From positions 299,452 through 363,451 of the forward strand of contig BDGG01000021.1 of assembly GCA_001949185.1 (NCBI GenBank): a stretch of DNA of 64,000 nt, written 5' to 3'. Shown in pieces: positions 34,292 to 44,723 of this stretch (within the stretch, counting starts at the first letter, position 1; each line of letters opens with the position of its first letter). The notes beneath the pieces are model-generated. The model saw nothing but the letters and a program-made list of their open reading frames with translations, had not been told where the DNA came from and searched no databases. Source of the stretch: Ramazzottius varieornatus (taxonomy: Eukaryota; Tardigrada; Eutardigrada; Parachela; Ramazzottiidae). The position numbers and the translations under genes are program-made.

Positions 34292-37251
34292 ATGAAAAGG
34301 AAAGTGGGCTACTTTGTGGGATCGGGCATCACTCTTATATGGATCATCTTCTTCTATCAGTACATGCTCTTCCAGCAGCGCTCACACCTGGACTTTGAAG
34401 GAGACAGCGAGGAAGCGCCGCCGCAGATTCATCGGCTGGCCGAGAGTGGTATAGGTGCTTCACCCAAGGTATCCCGTCAACTGGCTGCACTACGCAAGGA
34501 AGTGGAGACGTTGACCAGTCAGAATGACCAGCTGCAACACTACGTCCACAGAGTCCAGAATGGTACGTCCATCCTAGCTGCTAACTGTCACCGTCCTCAC
34601 ACAGGACAGGCCAGACGTCGGTCGATGGAAGTACAGATATTGGGAGAAAATCCAACGAGGGTGAAGGAAGGCGTGACGTGCTCAAGTCTGAATATTATGG
34701 TGAAATGGACCTAGGCTACGTATTTCATGCTTAATGTGCGGGTGCTGTGTATTCTAGTGATTGGAGAAGGAAGGCTCAATTCCACTCTAACGATTCTACC
34801 ATCGCCAGTTCCCGTGATTGCCGTCGTGGTCTTTGGCTGCAATCGTCCGACTATTCGTCGTCATCTGGACCAGCTAATCAAGTACAGCTTGCACCATATA
34901 AGAAGAGTCTTCCTAATGTTGGGCCTCTGACCGGCCGGAAGTAACGCACTGTCTGTGTTTGGTGCAGGTATCGGCCATCTGCAGCAAGTTTCCCAATTTA
35001 CGTCAGTCAAGACTGTGGCCATGAAGAGACGGCGCGCGTTATATCCAGTTATGGCGATCAAGTAACCCACATGAAGGTACGCGTCTAACCCCCCCCCCCC
35101 CCNNNNNNNNNNNNNNNNNNNNNNNNNNNNNNNNNNNNNNNNNNNNNNNNNNNNNNNNNNNNNNNNNNNNNNNNNNNNNNNNNNNNNNNNNNNNNNNNNN
35201 NNNNNNNNNNNNNNNNNNNNNNNNNNNNNNNNNNNNNNNNNNNNNNNNNNNNNNNNNNNNNNNNNNNNNNNNNNNNNNNNNNNNNNNNNNNNNNNNNNNN
35301 NNNNNNNNNNNNNNNNNNNNNNNCCCCCCCCCCCCCCGCCCACTGACATTATCTTCGGCATGCGATGATTAACATCTAACCTTTGGCCTTGAATCTGGGT
35401 ATATGCTCAGTTGACGTCAAAAGTGCATGGTTTTGTCCGTAGCATACGAATAATACGCCCATCATTTTGCCCAAGAAGGACAAAAAGTTTGAGGGATATT
35501 ACAAGATCGCCCGTCACTACAAATGGGGTCTCTCCCAGATTTTTGACAAATACAACCATAGCGCTGTCATCATCACCGAAGGTATATCGCACACGTTCAG
35601 AACTATACTTGACAATCACCGGAAGCAAAGACCGGATGACTTCCGGTCGAAGCGATTTCTCTCTCCGTTAACCTGACTGATTGGATTTTGTTCGCCAGAT
35701 GATTTGGATATATCGCCCGACTTTTTCGAATACTTTGCGGGAACCTATCCACTGTTGGTGGTGGACAAGTCGTTATGGTGCATCTCGGCTTGGAACGATA
35801 ACGGCAAGGCTGGTCTCATCGCTAACGCACCAGGTACTTATACTCTACTCCATCCGTCCGTAATGTGGACCTGTTTGGCAAGCCATGCTTTCGACCGAAA
35901 TTTGTACGAATCACATACTTTTTATACAACTCAAATTTCTATCGGGAAAATGAAAGACGGCATAAAAGACAGGATAAGGAAGCGGCAGTGGTATTAATCA
36001 TTTTTTGGTTTGATCATTGATGAATCGTTGGCAGCTGGGTGTGGAAGGGCTGTGTTCATCATACTGTACCTTTTGCAGAGCTGCTTTATCGAACGGACTT
36101 CTTTCCTGGTTTGGGTTGGATGCTTCGTCGGGAACTATGGGCGGAACTAGGGCCCAAATGGCCCGACAAGTTCGTTTCCTGTTCTTGGCCAGGCTGACCC
36201 TCTCCTCACCTTGCTGCTAATAACACCTGCTCGATTGCAGGTTTTGGGACGACTGGATGCGTCGGCCGGAACAACGGCTAGAGCGTTCCTGTATCCGCCC
36301 TGAAATATCACGCACCTCCACCTTTGGCAAGAAGGGCGTTAGCAAGTAAGCTATCCATGCACCTTGCCGCCCGCTTGCCGCCTCCTATTTAACACTGCTG
36401 CGCTTTCTAGCGGGCAGTTCTTTGAACAGCACCTGAAGTTCATCAAGCTGAACGATGTGGCGGTACAGTTTACTCGTCAGAGTCTGTCTTACTTGCTGAA
36501 GGTACGAGGTAAAGGTTGTAAACTTAGCTACCCCATACCGGGTTTGTATAGTTAGCGACGGCTGTAGCGTCTATCGCTTGATTGACTATTTGATTGTCAG
36601 TCTTGGCTTTTCAACATGAGATTTCAACGTTCTTTTGATTGCGGATCTCTCGGATTCTCTGACTCGTCGTGTTGACTGTGCCTAACACCATTCGACAGCT
36701 CATTATTTTATCTATCGATCTATCCTTAAAAGTTTGGGATTGAGTAGTAGAGAACAGGCGAACTTAGACGGCTAACTTTACAAACCTGGTATGGGGAGGC
36801 TAACTTTACAACCTTCCCCTCGTAAGTAAAGTGACTTTCAGCTTGAAGGCATTGTGACATGCCTTCTTTAGGCACCGGTCATCTGACGGTTCTTTTGCAA
36901 CAGGATATCTATGATCCGCGTTTCATAGCCGACGTATACGCTGCCAAGAGTGTTTCCGTCGACGACCTGCGCAATGATAAGTTGCCCAAGACGTCTGATC
37001 CCCTCCGCGTCGAGTACTCCAGCAAAGCTGCTTTTGTTAGGGATGCTAAGCTGCTGGGAGTCATGCAGGACTTTAAGGTAAGATGTGTGAAGGGTCCTAT
37101 TGCCGCAGCTAGCCCGAGTCGGCTGCCTGTCTTGCAGGCTGGGGTTCCTCGTACCGGTTACCGCGGTGTGGTGGTCTTTGTCTACAAAGGCCACCGAGTC
37201 TTCCTGGCGCCACCCAGCGGATGGACGGCCTACGACCTGACCTGGAACTGA
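34292..37251 (+). CDS. MGAT1: N-acetylglucosaminyltransferase I
   Basis: MGAT1 starts complex and hybrid N-glycan synthesis in the medial Golgi by adding GlcNAc to Man5. It is a type II protein: a short basic tail, then the anchor [19 protein letters not shown], then a coiled stem ([19 protein letters not shown]). The catalytic domain shows [57 protein letters not shown], and the metal-binding EDD split across an intron ([17 protein letters not shown]). It continues with [60 protein letters not shown] and [14 protein letters not shown], and ends TWN. The 221-base assembly gap (35103-35323) falls wholly in the intron between THMK and [11 protein letters not shown], so the coding sequence looks complete. 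Confidence 0.95.
35089..35337. other. Assembly gap flanked by poly-C on both sides
   Basis: N bases fill 35103-35323, with 14 C on the left (35089-35102) and 14 C on the right (35324-35337). The real locus probably contains a long homopolymer or C-rich tract that stopped sequencing. It is intronic in MGAT1. Confidence 0.9.
36506..36821. mobile_element. MITE in an MGAT1 intron
   Basis: Inverted arms of about 52 bp, 36506-36557 and 36769-36821, match at roughly 85-90%: AGGTTGTAAACTTAGC with CCCATACC and GGTTTGTATAGTTAGC, against the reverse complement of the right arm. Each arm contains two copies of a GGTTTGTAAAGTTAGC-like unit. The element starts only a few bases after the 5' splice site (CTGAAG|gtacgag), so it makes up most of the intron. 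Confidence 0.7.
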
Positions 37252-37949
37252 ATCGCCATTCCCTCCACCACTACTGTCCTGGCAGAATAGTTTAGTTGCT
37301 CATCCCCACAAGAACGTTGTCTTTCGGACTAACGCCCGGTCCAGATGTCTTTATATCAATCAAAATTCCTCATTGTGTATTACTCGCTAGCCGGCAACGA
37401 ACACCGACTGACAAAGTCGTTTATCGGGAAGCTTACTGTGGCGTGTAGCCTGCCTGTCTGAAACTCCTGACGGATACTAGCCAACGGCTTGTCTCTTCAC
37501 TGTTGTATTCATCAGCTTGTTGAAAATCTCTCTTGAAATTCTCATTGTGGCTGTGTTCCTGGAAATATTGTTCCCTTCTTTCTACCCTTGTTTCCCTGCC
37601 ACAATGTTCCTGTAATACCTGTGATATCTGTAGGAGCTGTAAATATTCTCCGCAGCTGCTATCAGTCCGCTTGTTGTTACCGTGGCACTGTAAAGTCCCG
37701 GCATTAGCCATTAACCTTTGGTTCGGCAAAGTTATCTCAAGATAATTACGATTCGAGGTCGCAAGAATCACTTGCTGATGTACGCGCAGTGCAGAACGAC
37801 ATACGGATATGGTAGTAATCGTGATGGTCATTTCAACTGAACAGGCAGAGAAGTGCCGCAAGCTCGTAAAACGACAAAGCCATGGTCACAATCTGTCAAT
37901 ATGGAAACAAAAGTGAAAAGAATAAATGAAGGTCAGTGGAAACGATAAG
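37252..37949. other. Convergent 3' region, MGAT1/ADCK2, with one unexplained ORF
   Basis: A minus-strand open frame of about 130 codons (37433 to Met near 37831) would begin MTITITTISVCRSALRV and end RSFRQAGYTPQ. It matches nothing I recognise and has no clear introns. Upstream on the same strand, ATG at about 37884 opens MALSFYELAALLCLFS, which resembles the start of small ER membrane proteins but could not be spliced to anything conserved. Both are left as uncertain. Confidence 0.25.
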
Positions 37950-39947
37950 CTAAAAAATCATCTTCCTCAGAAGGACGGGTCGAGCCTTCTCCAACAAGTC
38001 CAAGTCAGGATCGAGCGATCGACCGAGACCTTCCAGGACCATGATACCCAGCATGATGGAGATAAAGTTACTTTCTAGCTTGACCTGATACTTGACCAGA
38101 ATGGAGAAGAGGTCTTGCAGAAGTTCGCCGACGTCAACCTGGCTCAGCGACAACTCTTTGCTACGGGCTTCGTGGACCAGCTTGGACAGCTCCTTCTTGA
38201 AGGCCACCCGGTCGGTACAGGCATCGGCGGCTGCGTGGAAGAGGAACTTGTCCGCCACCACGTCGCCGGCACCCCGCACCACCGCCGCAAAGACGCCGCG
38301 GAAGCTGTCAAAGTCGTACTGGGAAAGGGAGGCCGTCAGGCCTGCATCGAGGATGACCAGCTGGAAGGGATGGCTGGCCTTCTGCATCCCCACCAACAGG
38401 ACATCACCCACGTCTTCGTACACCAGCTTGGCTGCCGGCATATCCATGGCCTCTTTCGATGACGAGCCACTGACGTTGCGCACCATCAGGTTACCCGGAT
38501 GCATATCGGCGTGTACAAAATTATCTGCAATTACAAGCAAATTCATTATACCATCTCTCTTTATCCCTTATCTTTATGCTTTCATATGTCAATTAGCCGG
38601 TTAGGCCATCAATGATTATCGGTAGGTATGCTTGCCGATAAAGGTCATTTTGAGGAGGACCTCGACGCCGATGGAAGCCAGTTCTTTGCGGACCATGGGT
38701 GGAACTTGCTTGTCAACAAAGTCGCCGATGGGGATGCCTTCTTCCCACGACTCCAGGAGGACGCCTTGGCTGACAAAGGGAAAGTGAGGCAGCGGGAAGC
38801 GAACGGAAGGGAAGTGGGCAAAGTTGCGGTGAAAGTGTAGGAGGTTCTGCGCTTCCACCCGTAGATCCAACTGGCGATTCATCAGCGAGCCAAACTCGAT
38901 GACACTGTCGCGGATGCGCAGCCACTTTAGGTCTTTAAAGAGGAACTCCAGAATGGTGGCGCCCACTTCCAGGATGATGAGGTCGCGGTTGACCCTGTAA
39001 TGAATGTTGGGATGAAGGATCTTCAAGGCGGCATCGACATAGGCAGTTGTTTCTGTGGAGGCTGCTTGACTTGAAGGGGGCAGAAGAGGGAGCGCAGTGC
39101 AGGGTGTAATGTCAAAGGGAGCGAAGGCGGCGCTGTTGGCTTGCCCTGAAGGAAGGGCCAGGGTGTCGTCGCTTTGGGTCTTGAGCTTGGCCATGTCCAC
39201 TTTGACCTTGTAGACCTGACCAACACAGCCCGAACCGATAGGCCGCGGATTGGCTCCTTCAAAGACAATGTACTCTTTCCAACTACTTCCAAAAGCTGCC
39301 TTCATCCGCCGCTTTGTCGACCTACGACACCAGTCAAAAAAGGTCTCAACCGACGACTTTGCGGGTAATCATGTCCCTATAAAGAAATGGGCTGATTGAT
39401 ACCTGAAGGAATGCGGAGGAGTGGAGCGATGGAGGGAAGAGAAGACGGCACAGAGCTGGGGGGAGAAGATGTCTCGTCGCGTGCTCATCCACTGGCCGAA
39501 CTTCATGAATGTGGGGCCGGACCATTCAAAGGCCTTGAGCAGGGCACGCAGCCACAGCATCTTCAGAGCTGGCGTTTGTATCATCAGCGGGTAGACGATC
39601 AACAGTGGCAGGTACATTAGGCCTAATCTGATGCAGCGCAAGGAGAGGACCAGCACCATCCACGGCTGACGCATGATCAAAGCCATGGCTCCTCGCCGTT
39701 CTTTCTCTCTGCGAGCAATCTTGCGGCTAGTGGGCAAGACGGCAGGCAGCTGGGAATGGTCGTAGCTGGCCATGGCGGCGCTGAAGGGCATCTGTATCGT
39801 CCCTAATGCAAAGCCCAGTACATAGGTCCGTCTTCTAGGTGACAAAGGCGTGCTCCAGCGGACCACTGTCCCATTGCGCAGCCATCGCCGCATCACCGAC
39901 GCCGCCTTTCTCCGGCTTGCCCAAAGTATCGGCAGACATGGCAGCAT
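37950..39947 (-). CDS. ADCK2: Atypical mitochondrial kinase ADCK2
   Basis: This is a UbiB/COQ8-family protein-kinase-like protein of mitochondria, linked to coenzyme Q and lipid metabolism. Exon 1 (39947-39403) has membrane-like stretches and the family KxGQ motif, KFGQWMSTRRDIFSPQLC. Exon 2 (39321-38636) has PIGSGCVGQVYKVKV in the nucleotide loop, an insertion rich in Ser/Pro, then AALKILHP (the VAIK-type lysine). Exon 3 (38524-37950) gives DNFVHADMHPGNLMVR, the catalytic loop, and LVILDAGLTASL in place of the DFG motif. Exons 2 and 3 join only if the intron 38635-38525 uses a GC donor (ATCG|GCAAGC), which restores FIDNFVHADMHPGN. The choice of ADCK2 over ADCK1/3/4 rests on the motif wording. 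Confidence 0.9.
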
Positions 39948-40837
39948 CCGACACCGCCTCCAACCTATAGCATAACCTTGCCCGTCATTTCCGCTCGTAC
40001 ATTTATGACATGTACGAAGATGAACGTATTTAAAGTCAAACAGTCTGACTCTTCCAACGAACTATATCCGCGCATCCAATTGACAAAGGGTTACTTTGAA
40101 CCAAACTTACGCACGTTGAAGATTAACTGACAACGACAAGATGGCTTGGCCATGCATCTCGGAACTGCAAGTGAAACTTCACCAGAGAATGCAGCGGAAG
40201 TGGTGGCTGCAGTTGACGCTCCGACAAATTCCAGTTGCACCGGGCTCTGCCTTGCAACAAAAGACTATCCCCACTCCTTCATCGTCGGGTCAGGAGCTTG
40301 AACAATAAGGTTTCGATCGGGTACACACGCAGGATGAAGAGCCGAAGGAGGATCAAGAGTCAGATATCGGTTGTTAGTCCTAACATTAACTTACTGCGGG
40401 ACAGTAATGAGCTGCTAAAAGAGGCCTCCACTTGCATATGGCCTGCCAAAACCGCAAGCCGTCGAGAACGGCGTTTGATTAGCCATTATCAAACAGTTGA
40501 TAACGTGTACGTGGTGTATATTTTCATAGGAAGACACCCGGTTGAAACTACTGTAGTGCTCGCAGTTTATCGCGCACTCAACCACGTGAACAGTAAATAA
40601 CGCCCGATCGGGGATTTTAGACGTTGTACTGCTTAATCAACAATCAATGATTGGCCATCGGTTAAGACAAGTGTTATTCTGAAAAGTCAACTCAAATTGC
40701 TCATTTCCATCTGGAGCGTTTCCGGTATCTGCTCACTTTTCTCCGGTCCTCGCTTGCCCGGAATCTTTGCTTTGTGAAGCAAAAACATGAGGTTCCATGA
40801 AGCTTATCAGCTGCTTATGGAACAGGTATCATTCGAC

Positions 40838-40975
40838 TCACCACCAGCTGCGCATGGCTGATTCCGGAATTCCTGTAAGCTTCGCATGCTTTCTCCTCGA
40901 TAATCCGCTCTCTTCATAGTTTCTCAAAGCTTTCTCCGCATCCTCATCGCTATAAATATACGGGTCCTAGCCATG
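40838..40975 (-). pseudogene. Pogo/psq-type transposase N-terminal fossil
   Basis: The minus-strand frame reads DPYIYSDEDAEKALRNYEES followed by GLSRRKHAKLTGIPESAMRSWW and a stop. This is the Pipsqueak-type helix-turn-helix found at the N-terminus of pogo/CENP-B/jerky transposases (YSDED...AL..Y..G.S.RKAAK.YGIP.STL). The ATG at 40975-40973 (MARTR) is one base out of frame with it, so the copy is broken. A further in-frame-like piece, IPGKRGPEKSEQIPETLQ, appears around 40710-40765. Only the DNA-binding end survives. Confidence 0.6.
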
Positions 40976-41082
40976 ACAATGTTTTCTACCTTCGGATCCA
41001 GTGAAAGAAACTGGAATTCACCTATTTGTTAGCGGAACGGAATCACTTAATCGCTCAATCAGTGTGTTTGACGTTCCGGCAA

Positions 41083-41931
41083 GTAGACCTGAGAAAAGTG
41101 TGATTAAGTGTGGTGTGGTGTTTTTCGGTTCGGTGCTTCTCCACACCGAAACTGGTTTTTCGGTGCGAAAGCCACACCACTTTTTCCGGTGTGGTGTGGA
41201 TCGGACGCCACTCTTTCGGTGCACCACACCAAACCAAATCGAAAAACCGAAAAAAGTTTCAAAGAGCGAATTCACAATTTATCAATCCGTCATCGACAAA
41301 TCGAACTGCGCTGCAGGAAACTCAAAAAAATACCAAGATTTCAAACACATCGAAACTTGCACGGTCGTACTATCTAGTAAACTTCTAGGCACGCGAAAAC
41401 CATCGCTCAGAGGGGACCGAAGAAGCGCAAACAGCCATAAAGTCAATCACCATTTTTGACAAGACAGGGAAAACATTACGTCGGGATTCCTTTCTTCGCT
41501 CTCCGCACGAATCCTTTCCAGCTCCTGGTTAAACGTCAGCCTGTTTCCAAACATGACAGAAATCTGAATTCAGAAAGAACGAACAGAACCGTCGAAAGAT
41601 GGCCAGATGTAATACAGACGAATTCGGAAGAAAATATTCCACACAGGTAAATTTTCGCAGCTTAAACAATCAACAGTTAGTCGAATCAACCACGGGGCGA
41701 AACAGCGAGTTTGCGATACTCATCTAGCCCAAGCTAGCTGACTAGCTCATTAAATCTGGTGCACCAAAAGGTTTTCGTTTTGGTGTGATGTGGTGTTCCT
41801 AGACACCGAAACGACAAATTTGGTGTGACTCGGACACCAATTTTTCGATTTGGTGTTTCAAGCATACCGAAACCAAAAAGAGTGGTTTTTTTCGGTGTGG
41901 TGTGGTGAAACCACACCATCCTCAGGTCTAC
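41083..41931. mobile_element. MITE-like element rich in GGTGTGG motifs
   Basis: GTAGACCTGAG at 41083 is matched inverted by CTCAGGTCTAC at 41921-41931. Just inside each end lies a 100-170 bp block crowded with GGTGTGGTG and CACCACACC units interspersed with TTTTTCGGT/ACCGAAAAA. The blocks face each other (41109-41270 and 41755-41920). The middle has no recognisable coding sequence. Length is about 850 bp. Target duplication is unclear. Confidence 0.55.
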
Positions 41932-42283
41932 CGGCCAGGCCCCCTTTAGCAGCTCATGTATGCTGCGGGAAATTGATGCCGGTTTGCTTGTCGCAACTTT
42001 GCGATCTTGACGGACACACTGAGAAGGCAGTGAAGGGGGTGATTGATTGGTCAGCTTTAATTGCCTGGACTTTCAATAGTCATTCAAATAGCAGGCAGTA
42101 CTAGTTGCCAGGGACCATTGCTGGCATGCGAACTTCGGAGACCGCAACTAGCCGTCCTCTCTTTGGACCTGGAGATGTAGCTATCTCATCTACTACAGCT
42201 CACCATGCCCTGTCGAATCAAGCTACATGCTGACGTCTTTATGCAATAACTTTGACTGTTCCCCGTTTTTCCAGACGATCGAG

Positions 42284-44004
42284 ATGTGCGGACGATTCGC
42301 TTGGTAAGTTGAAGCGCCTGTTTGTTGTGGTCTTTCCAACTTTGTCAGATAACTTGGAACTGCCCTTCCCTGTGCTTTCATTGTCCTCGTCTTTCAGTGC
42401 ACTGGACCCAGCCACCATCTGCCGCGCCTGTCAATACACGGCGCCCGATGGCCAGCTTTACCAGCCGATATGGCGTGAAAACAACAGCGCCCACAGCTAT
42501 CGTGCTTCTGCCAACGTTGCTCCAATTAATTACAGGTACATTACGGCCCTACGGCCAGTGTCCATCGTCGTTCTTAGGTGCAGACAGTCCCTGGCTCCAC
42601 GTTTACACGCTCTGTTGCTGATGCGTCTCTACTGTTTCTGTAGTCCTGTACTCGTTTCCGCCCAACACTTCGACGTGGGAACGGACCCAGCGACAACTTC
42701 CGGCCGGATCCTGGACCATCCCGAAGTTAAAGTATCCACTGTGGAAAACCAACGAATTGTCATGCCTATGAGGTCCAGCTCTAAGCTCCTTCTGATCATC
42801 GTACTAGATTATTAAGGTACTCGTACCTGTAGATACTGACTTGTTGATGTCGCACTGTAGGTTCGGGTTGATTCCTAGCTGGCATAAAGGAGGCGAGAAC
42901 GAACTTCGCATTGCCACCATCAACTGCCGCGTTGAGGGTATCATGCAGAAGAACGCCTTTGCTGGCGCTTTGAAGAGGAGACGTCGCTGCGTGGTACTAG
43001 CCGAAGGGTGCGTCCGCCTTTTTACTTTCGCACCACATCGTGCAATCAGCCGCTAGCTTCAAGAAGGTTATGGGGTTGTTTCCTCCCAGTTTATATCATT
43101 TTTGGGCATTTTTATGGCTTGTAGATTTTACGAATGGGAGAAGCTGCAGAGTAACGTCAAACAGCCATATCTGCTTTACCTGACGGACATGCCTCAGAAG
43201 TACTTTGAACAAAAAGCCAAGAGGGAAGACAGCGAACCTCCATACGGAAATAGGGAAGTCCTGCCCGAGCAGCTGATGAAACTGGCGGCCATTTTTGACG
43301 TCTGGCACAACGCAGAGGTATTCGAAACGGGACTTGCCATAAAGGGGATGGAAACTGTATAACGCTGTTCTTCTTTCCCTCCCAGAATAACACCATCTAC
43401 AGCTTCAGTATCGTAACATGTGAACCATCAAAGGCCACCGTGTGGATCCATGATCGAATGCCGGCCGTCCTTCGTACTGAGGAGGAGGTCAACAGGTGGC
43501 TGGATAGTGCACATCTCTCTTCGGAAGAAGCCCTTAAGTTGTGTATCCACGCTGTCGATGACTTGCACTGGCACCCGGTGACCCGAGCCATGGGCAACGC
43601 TACCTACAAAGGAGCCGATGCATCTGTTCCTATCTCGTAAGCTGTGTTACCAAAGTCCACTTGCGCTTATCGCCCAATACCAAATAGGGACTGTATTAAC
43701 AACCATGATCGCAGGTAAAACTTGTGCCTTTGTCTGCAGGCCGACTGAGGCCGGAAATGCGGGAAAGCCGCTGGATCCTGGTCAGCCCAAGATTGTCGCC
43801 TTCTTTTCAAAAACTAGGAAAACGAAGCAAGAAGTGGTCAAACAGGAAGATTCAGCTCCCTTAAGAGTTATTGGTGGTGGAGAAGCGTCCTTGGACAAGG
43901 AGGCGTCCACTCTACCACCTGGTCAGAGTTCCATCACCGCTTTCTTCCCCTCTGATCATGGGAATTCTTCTCAGCCCCCCGCTAAACGCACCAGAAAGGA
44001 ATGA
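42284..44004 (+). CDS. HMCES: HMCES, abasic-site shield with two PIP boxes
   Basis: HMCES is a SRAP-domain protein that crosslinks to abasic sites in single-stranded DNA at replication forks. Exon 1 (42284-42303) encodes MCGRFAC; after the initiator Met is removed, Cys2 is the catalytic nucleophile. Later exons give NQRIVMPMRFGLIPSWHKGG, INCRVEG (active-site Asn), RRRRCVVLAEGFYEWEKL (Glu), and WIHDRMPAVL (His). All seven exons join in frame and the stop is at 44002-44004. The C-terminal tail has two PCNA-interacting (QxxIxxFF) motifs: QPKIVAFF (43783-43806) and QSSITAFF (43924-43947), followed by a basic KRTRKE end. Confidence 0.95.
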
Positions 44005-44723
44005 GCCCGACCAGCAGTCAGTCAATCATGCCGACTGTCTTTTTTCACCTCCTAGACGCACAGCCTGTCTGTAAAATCAAGGTTGAACTGTGAAAGCTCG
44101 CCTTTACATGGCTCAGTGTCATTCAATTCAAGATTTGCAAAGGGAGGGAGCCAGCTCTATTACATTACTGTACTCCACTGGGAGCCATTCGGCTTTTTGC
44201 CTAAGGTTTGCCCACTATAGTGCTGCTCTGATATGATTAATTTTTTCTCGTTTAGACTTACGGGAGCAGCAGGACAAATAACTGTCTCATCGTTGTAAAT
44301 TTATTTCGTCTCTGAAATCCAAATCACCAGGCTTAAGATCAATAGTTTGCTTTGATGAAAGCGCACTACAGTACTGTACACGTACGACTACCGACAATGG
44401 GGAAGGATATTATAACGTTTAACTAAAGGCTCAAAATAGAGGAACAGTGAAAAAGTTAACCGGCATCTTTAGTACACCCAGAGCCACGTCGATGGCTTAT
44501 TCTGTCTGGACCGGTAGGGCCATTACAGCACGGCATATCACTAAGAACAGAAGACAACAAGAGATGCATGACAAAAAGCATAAGATACAAAGAAGGCGCG
44601 CTGGAAGCCGTCAGCTGTGTTGAATACTACACATCGAATGGTGGAAGAAGGCGATCTGTGTGCTTCATGCACTGGCGGGGAGGCTGTGAGTGCGACAGCC
44701 TGGACCAGCCCGAGGAGCCGCTG
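44005..44723. other. Convergent 3' region, HMCES/CNNM
   Basis: About 720 bp. No gene, RNA or repeat could be supported. Confidence 0.4.

Larger units (their letters stand above)
39948..42283. other. Repeat-rich divergent region, ADCK2/HMCES
   Basis: The region holds a transposase fossil (40838-40975), a GGTGTGG-rich inverted-repeat element (41083-41931) and short unconserved open frames, for example a 54-codon one at 40141-40305 beginning MAWPCISELQV. No host gene is evident. Confidence 0.45.

Noticed and set aside
40141-40305. 54-codon ORF MAWPCISELQ...
   Set aside because: Too short, with no homology or splice context.
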